From Bactericera cockerelli (lineage: Eukaryota; Arthropoda; Insecta; Hemiptera; Triozidae): a DNA stretch of 64,000 nucleotides. The notes under the pieces were generated by a model, which was not told the DNA's origin, made no database searches, and saw only the letters and a list, made by a program, of their open reading frames with translations. The position numbers were made by a program, and so were the translations under genes. Where the stretch lies: NCBI GenBank assembly GCA_024516035.1, contig CM044957.1, positions 45,899,933 through 45,963,932 of the forward strand, written 5' to 3'. Positions 50,401 through 62,400 of this stretch are shown piece after piece; the stretch's first letter is position 1, and the number at the start of each line of letters is the position of its first letter.

Positions 50401-53400
50401 AAATAATCAATAATTAAATTCTGAGTCGGGTAACTGGATAAGCTATCTTACCGTACTTACCTGATTTGTTGCCATCAAGCTCAGGTATGGTAATTTACTC
50501 GTTAAAATAATCAATAATTAAATTCTGAGTCGGGTAACTGGATAAGCTATCTCTGTAGTATTCAATGAAACAAAGCTTCCTTTAATAAGAAAGATAGAAC
50601 AAGGCCTGCACAGATTTTAATCTCTTCCACCTAAAAGGGTTGGGTGGAAGAGATTGCCACAGGCAATAACCCCGCCCTATAGGTAAGACTTTACTTTCTT
50701 TAGCTTTATTCTCTTTTTTGTTCTTGTTTCTTTAATCAATCTTTATTTTTTCTTTATAATTTCATCGTATTTTACTGTATATATTTTGCTTTGTCTTTGC
50801 TTTTCCAGGTATCTACAACGTGTACGTTGAGGACTTCATGGTACGCGACGTGAAATATATATGGAACAACATGACTTTTAGAGATCTCAAAAACTTACTG
50901 AAAGAAAACAGATCCTTGAGAGTGTTTCCACTGGTCGAGAGTTCTGGTGAGTGCTGAAAATCTTTTTTTTTTTATATATACAAAACATTCAACAATTAAT
51001 TAAGAACAAAATAAAAAAAATTGTCTTGTCATCCGAGGCGAAGTTAAGTTAACAAATAAACTTAAAAAACGACTTAAGTTTGAACTTTATTGATTTGGTC
51101 TATTAATTTTGCCCTAAAAATGTTCAAATATTAAGTATAGGTAATGTTTCTACATGTACCTATTATTATTTTTTTTTTACACAGAAAATATGATTCTTCT
51201 CGGGTCAATTCAGCGGATAGAGTTGATAAAACTCATAGAGAAGCACATTGGTAGAGACAGAAGACTGCAGATGGTGGCTGAATGGCAGAAGGCTGCTAGA
51301 GAGAGGTGAGATACCGTGCATTGGTTTTTTTTTTCTCAATATTTTATAGTTTTATTTTAAATTAATAACATTTACAAGTAAAAAAAATTCCTTCATCTGG
51401 ACAGCATCTGGTAATGAGTCAAAGATGCTGGCCGCATTGCCCCTCTGTCCAGGGAAAAAAGTTGTCTTATGAAGTTACCTAATAACATATTTGATGAATG
51501 TTTAGTATGTGATAATCCTACAAAGACAAAAGAATTCCTTAATTTAGAAGGATTAACAATATTTCATACAAATATACGTTCTATAAGAAAAAACTTCTCA
51601 GAATTGTTAGTATTTCTAAATCCCTTTATAAACAATATTGATATTATTCTTCTATCAGAAACCCACTATAACAATACCCTTCCATATAATTTCTCAATAC
51701 AGGGATATAACAGTTATTTCACAAAAAATCAATTTAACCAAAATGCCGGACTGGCTTTTTTTATAAAACATAATATTGTGATTGATGAAATAAAAGAAAT
51801 AAATTACACCAAAACCAATTGCCTAGAAATAACAATAATTAATAATAATGAATATTTAAAATTAATAGGAATATACAGGGTGGTCCAGAAAGTTTGCACC
51901 AAAATGATAGGGGTAATAAAAGAGACCATTTCCAACAAAAATATTCCCGGACATTTTCCTTTATTTTTTGTCGTTTTCAAAATGGCGGCCAAAACGTGTG
52001 TTTTTCAAATATGTGCGTTCAGAACGTTGACAGCCTAAATGAGCATGATCATTAAAACATTGAACGGGTTAATTTAACTTATTTTAATTAAAATTTTATT
52101 TTCAATTCAAAAATGTAATCCGTTTTTTTCTAGGTGGTACAGAAAAAAATAAAAAAATCAAAAGCCAACCAAAGTCGGAATATTTGAAAAACACACATTT
52201 TGGCCGCCATTTTGAAAACGACAAAAAATAAAGGAAAATGTCCGGGAATATTTTTGTTGGAAATGGTCTCTTTTATTACCCCTATCATTTTGGTGCAAAC
52301 TTTTTGGACCACCCTGTATAGATCACCTGAATCAGATGCTAAAACTTTCTTGGAAGAATTAAATGATCACTTAAAAGAAGATGTTATAAATAAATGTTTA
52401 TTAATAGGAGACTTAAATATCAATATTTTGAATGAAAATATAGAACATATAGGGAATGAATTGTTAGATCTAATGCAATTAGAAAACTTCATTTCATGCA
52501 TTAACAAACCAACAAGAATACAAGTAAAAAACTCAGATTCAACAAATAGAATATCAAAAACATGTATTGATCAATTTTTTACAAATCCAAAAACACGATA
52601 AATAACATAAAAACGGCAATATTACAAACAAATATAACAGATCATTATAGCACAGTAGTAAAACTAGAAACACATAAAAAAATACAGAAACCGGAAACAC
52701 CAAAAACATATAAATTATACTTTGATACATTAAATATACAATTTAAATCAAGAAAATTGGCAAAATGTACTAACACTAGATAATCCTGATCTCGCAGCAC
52801 AAACTTTTACTGATACTCTAAATAAATACATTAATATATCAACAAGTATAAAAACAATTACAAATAAAAATATATTTCTGAAACCTTGGATGACTGCTGG
52901 TATTCTCAAATCTATACGCAAAAGAGATAACATCAGTATAAAGGTTGTAAAACACCCGGATAACTTGAGATTGATAAATTATTATAAACGTTTTCGTAAA
53001 ATAGTGACAAATTTAGTAAGAACAGCCAAAGATAAATACTATAAAGAAAAAATTGATTCCTTTCCAAATGATCCAAAAAACCTATGGAATATTAGTAAAG
53101 AATTTATTGGAATACAAAAAACGAAAGAAAATATTAAAATAATAAATTATAATAATGTTAACATTGATTGTACAGAAAACACAGAAAAAGCCTCGAATGT
53201 TTTCAATACATATTTTGCAAATGTTGGAAAAAATATTGCAGATAGTATTAAATATTGTAACAATTCAGACAACAACTCTACACCTACTGATACACTACAC
53301 ACGACAGTACAAATTGAAAATGAACAATATTTAACACATTTTTCTGACGCTACTGAAATTGAGATAAAAAATCATATTATGTCATTAAAAAATAATACTA

Positions 53401-56400
53401 CTCCAGGCTATGATTTAATCAGCACAACAACATTGAAAAATATAGTACATTATATAACCAAACCTTTATCCCATATCATAAACTTGAGTTTTAGACAAGG
53501 AAAATTTCCAAAAATTTATAAACATAGTATAATAATTCCTATTTTTAAAAAGGGTGATAAAAAACAATTGGAAAACTATCGTCCAATTTCAATGCTCTCA
53601 AATTTCAGTAAAGTGATAGAAAAATGTGTTAAAACAAGACTTGAATACTATTTGAATAAAAATAATTTACTGACAAACAAACAATACGCTTTTCAACGAG
53701 ATACTAGCACAGAAGATGCACTACTTGAACTTACTTCTTTTTTACACAGACAAATTGATTTAAATAAAAAAATAATCATTACGTTTTTAGACATAAAAAA
53801 AGCGTATGACTCAATTAAACATGACATTCTACTACAACAGCTTGAAAAACTAAAAATAAAAGATAATGCACTTACCTGGTTTAAATCTTACCTTGAACAA
53901 CGGACTCAACAAACAAAACTCAATGACTTTGTGACTGACATTATAACTTTGGACAATTTCTCAATACCACAAGGGACAGTACTCGGTCCTTGTCTTTTTA
54001 ACCTTTATATAAATGACTTACCTGGACAAAGCCAAGGACAAGTACTGTGTTTTGCAGATGATACCGTTATTTGTTATACTGCTGACACTTGGGAAATTGT
54101 ACATGCAAATGCAATCCAAGATTTAACAAACATTGCTTCATGGTATAATAAAATGTCACTGACCATAAACTACACAAAAACAACATATATGACATTATCA
54201 ATAACTCAAAAAGGACAACCCACAAACTCAAACATAACTATATACAATAACTTAACAAACACATACCACAATTTGACTCGACAAACATCGACAAAATACT
54301 TAGGGATAACAATAGATCAACATTTAAAATGGGATGAACATGTTAAAATATTTCGAAACAAAATAAGACACTTAATGTATATATTTAGCAATTTAAGAAG
54401 AATATGTAAACATAACAACCTAAGAAAGTTATACTTTGGACTCGCCCAATCCCTAATACAATACTGTCTTATAGCATGGGGTTCAACTTATCAGAATATA
54501 ATTCAACCATTAAACAGAACTATTAATATTCTTTTACGAATTATATTAAAGAAAGATCGATATTTTCATTCAGATCAACTATATAAAATATTTAATGTTC
54601 CTTGTTTAGTAGACAGTTATATTTACAAATTGACATTTTTCTCTCTTAAACACACACATAATTGGATAATGACAAATCACACTCATAACACACGACAAGC
54701 AAACAATACACAAACAATTCAAATACATAAATCTCTGATCAAAAAACATTTTATTTACCTTGGACAGAAAGTGTATAATTACTTACCCATTGAATTCAAA
54801 CAATTAAATAACACTAAAATTGTAAGAGAAGCCGTAAAAAAATGGTTGAAAATAGATGAAAATAAAAAATTAATCATAGAACTTTTATAATGTATACTCG
54901 TATGATAACTACAATAATTAAAAATAAAATATCGCTAAAGTATATTATTGTTTATGGAATAATAAATTATCACATACAATCATTACATTATTAATTATTA
55001 GTAACATTTCTGTTGAGAAAATAATTATTTCTGTACTTGTCAAAATTTTAGAAGGACCATCCCCCCCCCCAAAAAAAACAATTTTTTTTTTTTTTATATA
55101 TATATTTCCAAATGATAAAAAAAAGACATGAAAAAAAAGAAGAAAATACTATTTGCTGCAATCCACCACATACTGAAAAGTACATTGGATTGCAGTAACT
55201 ATTAAATGAAGGATATGTATGAATATTAAAATAAAATATAATAAAGTTATTGAAAAAAAAAAAAAAAAGTTAGGTGTGCGGGTGTCACCTGTTTTCATCA
55301 TTCTTCCCTACTTCTTGCATGAACATTTTCATTTCCTTGCACCAGGCTCCTCCTGTTTCTGTGCATTGGTAGTCAAGAAGTGGTGAAGGCGCCAGGTAGC
55401 GTAACCACCAGGCCAGGTTAATGTTGAAAACATTTTCTACCCTTAACCCTCAGTCTTATTATTATGTGGTCACAAACTTAAATAAATGAGGAAAAATCCA
55501 AGCATTGAGTGGAATCCGATATTCAGATCACGGATCCATGCGCTAGATTAAGTTTCATTAATTGTTTACTTTACACCTGCACTGGTAGTCAAGTGGTTAA
55601 CGCGCTAGTCTGGTAATCCAGGTGGCGTAGGGATCCGTTGGTTCGAATTCCACCCAGTGCATGAATTTTGATTCATTAATTTGAGTTTGTGACCACATAA
55701 TAATAAGACTCCTAGGGTTAGGTGGTAGAAAAATGCTTTGAGCATTGACCTCGCCTGGTGGTTATCTTTCACTAAAGAGTGTTCTTATTATTATTACTAC
55801 TAGCGCAGTAACCATCCAAAGCTTGGTTAATTAAATTTCCTAGATGAACCTGAATAGTTTTTTTCTTCGATTTTTATTAAAAGAACCAAGGAGAATTTTT
55901 TGTCCATCAACATATTTTATGAGTGGTATATTGTTATTTTTCCGAGTTTTGAAAATGGCTATTTTCCTCAAATCCTCCCAGAAGAATGTGCGGAGTAAGA
56001 AATTGAAGAATCAGATAAAGAGTCAAAGTTGTAGAAATCTCAAAAAAAATCTGAGCGCCCGATTAGCTCAGTGGTTAAGCACTCGCTTGCCATGCGGAAG
56101 GTCCCGGGTTCGATCCCCCGTGCCGACTAAAATTTGTATTCTTAATTTGGTTTTTGTTTGTGAGCGATACCTTCCGGTGCGCTCGTGTTGACCCAGCACC
56201 TAAATGGGAAGTATTGTGTCACTTCTCGCCAATCAGAGGAGGGGGCATACTACGATATGGGGAAGCTACAACACAGACCAAAAGCGTCTACAGTAGCTCC
56301 TGTTTCATGGCTACAAAATAAAAAAGGCTGTGAAACACTCATCTTCCACCCAAACAAAAGGATGGGTGGAAGAGATTGCCATAGGCAATAACCCCGCCCT

Positions 56401-59400
56401 TTAGTTAGGACATATGTATATACAGGGTGCGCCAGAATAACCTGACGAGTTTAAAATGTTAACTTTCAAGTCATACCTTGTCGTAGATGGTTGATGTTAG
56501 TGTCATTTTGTTTCCAATAAAAGCGGATTTAGTTACAATGGAGTCGTGGACACATGCGCATCGTGCTTTTGTTGTAGAGACATTTTTTAAAAGTGGTGAT
56601 TCTGTGGCAATTACTTAGAGAAAGTTTCGGACTCACTACCGAATTAAATCTCTCTGCTTGTGACTATTTCCTTTGGGGTTACCTCAAAAGTAAAGTTTAT
56701 TTGCATAAGCCAAGGACTGTAGATGACTTGAAGAGACTAATTGTTCAAGAAATTCGTGCAATAAACCTGAATATGCTTGAGAAAGTCATGGACAGTTTTT
56801 CGACCAGAATTGACGAGTGTATCAGAAATGGAGGTAAACATTTGACCAACATTATCTTTCACAAATAATTCAAATATTCAAAAATCATGTATTAATTGAC
56901 ACTGACCGGAAAAATTATACAAGTAGACTCAAGGCAATATGGAATAATGAGTTCGATCATGAGAAGTTGGAAGGCCCAAGACTATCAACTCAAGTTAGAT
57001 CCATCTTAAAAAGAAATGTATTCTCTGATATTGAAATTGAACAAATAAAACAAAACGTAAGAAATACCTCAAAAGAATGTACTGACATGATAAACCCTTG
57101 CCTACCGGAGACCACAAGAATTGATGTAACTGACGAAAAAGGTGATAATATTTCTATTGATCAAATCAAAAAGAACTATGATATGTACAGAAACAAATAT
57201 GATCAAGTACTTGCAAGAAATAGACCTTCTATACCTAAAATTCCATACAACATCAAATCCAAGAAAATTGTTGAAATTGTAAATGAAAATATGGAACAAG
57301 AATTTCAAAAAAGTAAAAGTTTGATAGATACACATAGCATTATATATTGTGCGGCACTCACTGTGTGCACCATGTTGAATATTGTTATCAATGAGAAAAA
57401 ATCGAGTCATACTGTCACCTGGAAGAAACAGGAACCTCCCTGGAAAATGAGACTTGAAAATAAAATCAAATCGATAAGAAACAATATTGGAATAATTGAT
57501 TAATACTATCGATGTAACTTCAAAGTATCTGAATATGTCAGGAACAAGGTATATGATATTTGTTATAAAGCTAAAATTAAATATTGGACACCTAAATTTC
57601 TTCAAGTATTGAGAGAACATCTAGACTTCTTGAAACAAAAAGTAGCTTCATTAGGACTGAGAATTAAGAAATATAATAAAAGAACTAAAAGATACCATCA
57701 AAATAAATTGTTCCGTAATAACCAAAAAAAGTTCTACAGAAATTTAACCAATGAAAAAATGATACATAATAAAAATCCACCATCAAATAATATATTGTAT
57801 GAGTTCTGGGAAAAAATATGGGGGACTGAAAAAAGTTACAATATAAATGCTCAATGGATCAAAGATGAAGAACAAAGAATGAATTCAGTTCCAGACATGA
57901 TACAATTTAAAATTGATGAATATGATATTAAAAATGCTGTAAAGTATGTGCATAATTGGAAAAGTCCTGGTAATGAGAAGATACAAAACTATTGGTACAA
58001 GTATTTCACCAGTGCTCATTCAATCATAGCAAAGCAGTTTCAGGAGTGCATTGAAGATCCTACCAAAATGCCATCATTTTTTACAGAAGGTAGCACATAC
58101 TTATTACCGAAGAATGTAAATATTGAAAACCCGGCAAATTACCGCCCAATCACATGTTTACCGACAGTATATAAAATTATTCACATCTATTATTAAAACT
58201 AAAATTTATAAACATGTGACACAAAATAACATCCTAGCTCCTGAACAAGTTGGATGCAGGAATATGTCATTTGGTTCAAAAGAACTACTTACAATAGATT
58301 CTATAATATCCAAACAAGTGACAAAAAACAAAAGAAATGTGTCTGTTGCCTGGATCGACTACCTTAAGGCTTACGATAGTATCCCCCATACGTGGCTTAT
58401 CAAAGTCTTGGAGATCTACAAATTTCATCCAAAAATTGTAATGTTCTTGAAAGCCACGATGAAACACTGGAATACTGAGTTAATCATCAAACTACCTAAT
58501 AAACCAATTATGAAGACTCAGAAGATTAATTTCAAAACGGGGATTTTTCAAGGGGATAGTTTGAGTGGATTATGGTTTTGTCTTGCTCTCAATCCTTTAA
58601 GTCACATTTTAAACAAACAACCTTATGGTTACAAACTGAATAGTTCTGAGAAATCCAAGTTGACACATCTTTTTTACATGGACGACTTAAAACTTTATTC
58701 CCAAAATGAAAACCAATTACATAGTCAAATTGAGATTGTTAACAAAGTGAGCAAAGATATAAATATGGAGTTTGGTACAGCCAAGTGTAAAATCTTAAAC
58801 GTTAAAAGAGGAAAAATTCAGCTTGGTGGAAATGTGAAACTCATGGATGATACGGAAATACACAGTTTGGAAGAAAATGAAACGTACAAGTATTTAGGTA
58901 TTCAACAGAGCCTTAATATTAATGAGTCACAAATAAAAAAACATTTTTCAAACATGTTTGTCAAGAGAGTGAAAATCATCATGAACACAGAACTCTATGC
59001 TAAGTATAAAGTATTAGCCATTAACACCTGGGCAATATCAGTCATTGGTTATACATTTGGAATTGTTAACTGGTCTGCTACTGACTTAAAAGATTTGAAT
59101 AGAAAAGTCAGAACCACCATGACAAAATTCAGATCTCACCATCCTCACTCAGCAGTAGAGAGAATATACTTACCCAGGAGTAAAGGTGGACGTGGCCTCA
59201 TAGATATAGAAACCTATTGTAACAAACAAATAGAAAAGTTACGAAAATATTTTTCAAATAAGACTTCTGATTTCCTTGAAGAATTAAAACGAATTGATCA
59301 TTTTACACCATTAAAGCTAGCAGAAGGTAATGTCGCACTAAGAGAAACAAACGATGTCAGTCAACTTACAGAGAAATGGAAAGCAGGGGCACTAAAAGGA

Positions 59401-62400
59401 AGATATCCGAAAAATTTGGATGAAGATTTTGTCGACAAAAAACTCTCCACTGCCTACCTGACAAAAGGAACATTATTTAGTGAAACGGAAGGCTTTCTTC
59501 ATTCCATCCAAGATCAGATGACTAAAACTAGAAATTTCATGAAACATATAATGAAACAGAATGTTGAAGATGTGTGTAGAATGTGTGGCAAAGTAGGAGA
59601 GTCGATTCAACACCTGTCATCGGGATGTTCTGCCCTTGCTCCAAACGAGTACACCTATAGGCATAACTTGGTAGCCAATATCATTCACCAAGCAATAAAA
59701 TTAGTCAACTTTAAAAGTAAGAAGCAAGTCCCATATTACAGATATAAACCACAATCTGTGATGGAAAATAAAAGTGTCAAATTGTACTGGAATATGCCCC
59801 TCTTGACCAACAACCATGTACTGCATAATCGACCTGACATTGTTTTATTTCAAAAAAAATAAGAAAGAAGCATTTATTTTAGATGTTATAATACCACTAG
59901 ACGAGAACCTGAACAAAGCGTATATTGAGAAGAGAAGGAAATATGAAGATCTTAAGTATCAAATAAGTCAAATGTATGGTTTCAATAAAGTACAAGTAGT
60001 TCCTTTTGTCATCAGTACGAATGGCTTGGTCCACAAACTAAATAACCAAGGACTGAAAGATTGTGGTCTGAAATCATCTGGTAAACTAATCGAACTCTGT
60101 CAGAAATCAGTGATACTATCAACTACCAATATCATCCGGAAGTGCCTCAATTTGTAGTCCTCACTTATGTACATCTTGTTTTTTATAACCGATGTATATT
60201 TATGTAACCTCAATAAAGAGTGAAATATTAATCAATCATCACTAAAAAAAAAAAAAAAAAAAATCCGCAGGTCTTCTCTTTCAAATAACACAAAAATTAT
60301 TGTTCTATCTTAAAATTGCTTGTGTTAGTATCATTTTTAAACTCGTCAGGTTATTCTGGCGCACCCTGTATTTTGTTTATATTTTTTTCTTGTTTATGTT
60401 ATTAATATTGTCAATTTTTATGTTTAATTTTTACCATTATTTGTCTGTATATATGTTCTACTAATAAAGAGTTTCTAAATAAATAAATAAATCTTTTTTT
60501 ATATAAAAAAGAGAGAAGATCACAGTGGAATTTTGACCTTTTCTTTTTAAAATGGTTACGATAGCGTATTGAATTATGGTTCCTACAGATTTGAACGATA
60601 GCGTATTGAATTATGGTTCCTACAGATTTGAACGATAGCGTATTGAATTATGGTTTCTACAGATTTGAACAGATGGAAATGAAGCGACGTGAGGAGAGAC
60701 AGAGGCGACCTTCCAGATTCGAGGTGACACCCGCCCCGGACCTGTTCAAAGGCAAACCCCATGGGGTGAGCACGAGCTCTGATAATCTACCCCGAGGAGA
60801 AATCCTGGACGTAAGTCAGAGTCCGATGCAGTGGTTAGAAATGTGTAATTTTTAATTTTTTTTTAAGTTTCTATGTATTTATATTTCACAAATACACATC
60901 TTTAACAAATAATGAGGATATACGCACCTTTAAATGATAAAAATCTTGTGCTGAAGCTGTAACGACATAGATTAGGTTTCTCAAACGACAACAAAAGCAT
61001 AACCATGTTACTTTCAAGCACAGAATTGGACTCTCTGTCTCGATCTGACAGTCTAAATAAAGCACTACTATACTATCATAATCATCATAGGGTGGCGTCA
61101 TCGTGAACGATGGTAGCCAGACAGTAGAGGAATGACGCAGCACTTCTACCACTGTCTTTACAAGGAGGCTAATCATTGACAAGGGCCCCCAGAACCAAGC
61201 TAATGCTGGTCTACTCCCTGTTTAAAGTCCCCCAGCCAGACTATACTATACTATACTGTCGGCTAATACTAAAAAAAAATTGAGTAACATGGTTTTATGG
61301 AGTGTATTGGTTCTACAGGGCGGGGCATAAGTTTGGAAACCCCTGAATAAGACCAAGACCCTCCGTAGCAATTATGAAAAATTGCGAGTTAATGTAGCTA
61401 TAGTATTCACTAGCCTGTTTCGGGGTGCGGCACTTGTTGTTAACACCAAGACCTGTGATCTCTTGCTGGAAATATAGCCTTACACCAAAGATGAACACTA
61501 TCATCATTGGTCAAATGACGAAGTATAAATAAATGATTAATAATAATAAAAATACTATTCTGTTTTTTTCTTGTATTATTGTATTTTATTGTATTGACCA
61601 TTGGAATGCTCGTGGCGAAAATAATAAATAAAAGTTATTCTTATCTTCGGAAGGGCTTTTTGAGTACCTTTGAAATTTTGCACGGTAAACCTGAGGAATA
61701 AAACCTTCTTGAAGTTTGTTTCTGGTTTTAACTGGGCTTCGTATAAATAATAAATTAATAGTTAACGATATTTATTTTGTTTGCTATCGCCACAGGGTCC
61801 CCAATACTGTCCGGTGTTTGGTTGTCAGCCTAAGAAGTCCATCTTGAAGAAAACCAACTCTTTCAGCCTGAAGAATTTCAGTCCAATGTTGACGCCCAAT
61901 GTCACTCCCTACACAACCGTCACGGGAGCAGAGAGCAGGTAAGATAAGTCATGGCAGAGAACGCCTAAGACATTAACTTCGCCCCGGACTACAAGAGACA
62001 ATCGTAAATATAAGTTAAAATAATGTTGTTCTATTTTTATTTTATTTTTATTTATACACAAGAAAAAGTTTTTATTTATTATTATTTTACACTTTATTAA
62101 ATAAGGACATATATGCAAACAGTTCATTACAAATTCATATCCAATAAACGAAGAAGTAACAACCAAAAAAAAAAAAATGTAGAAAAAATAAATAAATTTA
62201 TAATATTATTATATTATTATTACGCAAACTATATTGCCTATTTATTTATTTATTTTTTCCATACAGTCTTCGTTTCTCCATGAAACACCCGTTCATTCTC
62301 AATATATTTCATCTCTTGGATAATTTGTCCTCTGCTTCTTTTTACATTTATATACTTAAAATTTGAAAATTTAGTTGAATATTTAGAAATTTTATTTAAG

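Larger units (their letters stand above)
51460..55268 (+). mobile_element. Jockey/CR1-type LINE, degenerate, 5' incomplete, intron 15
   Basis: Plus-strand, A-rich element with an endonuclease part, a frame break, a reverse transcriptase part and a poly-A end at 55253-55268. No ORF1 is seen. A Tc1-type foldback (51876-52316) interrupts the endonuclease. Confidence 0.85.
56880..60263 (+). mobile_element. Non-LTR retrotransposon with restriction-like endonuclease (R2/R4/Dong-type)
   Basis: Plus-strand open frames 56967-57503, 57609-58196, 58123-59862 and 59816-60157, separated by frame breaks. The RT has [35 protein letters not shown] and the catalytic YMDD. A C-terminal CCHC knuckle is followed by a PD-(D/E)XK endonuclease signature. 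It ends with a poly-A tail at 60246-60263. It is dead in this copy. Confidence 0.85.
56423..60368 (+). mobile_element. Tc1/mariner-type DNA transposon relic with an RLE retrotransposon inside
   Basis: Terminal inverted repeats of about 34 bases at 56423 and 60368 (CAGGGTGCGCCAGAATAACC), flanked by TA on both sides. Inside are transposase fragments (56540-56868) and, from about 56880, a non-LTR element. The internal transposase is deleted. Confidence 0.9.
56346..60495 (+). repeat. LINE-like 3' tail, split by the Tc1 element
   Basis: Left part CTTCCACCCAAACAAAAGGA, GGGTGGAAGAGATTGCCATA, GGCAATAACCCCGCCC to 56422. Right part after 60370 runs through TAATAAAGAGTTTCTAAATA. Together they match the tail repeat seen elsewhere (21285, 50640, 62500). 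Confidence 0.7.

Noticed and set aside
57102..57620. Minus-strand ORF in the RLE element
   Set aside because: Antisense of A-rich coding sequence; no recognisable motifs.
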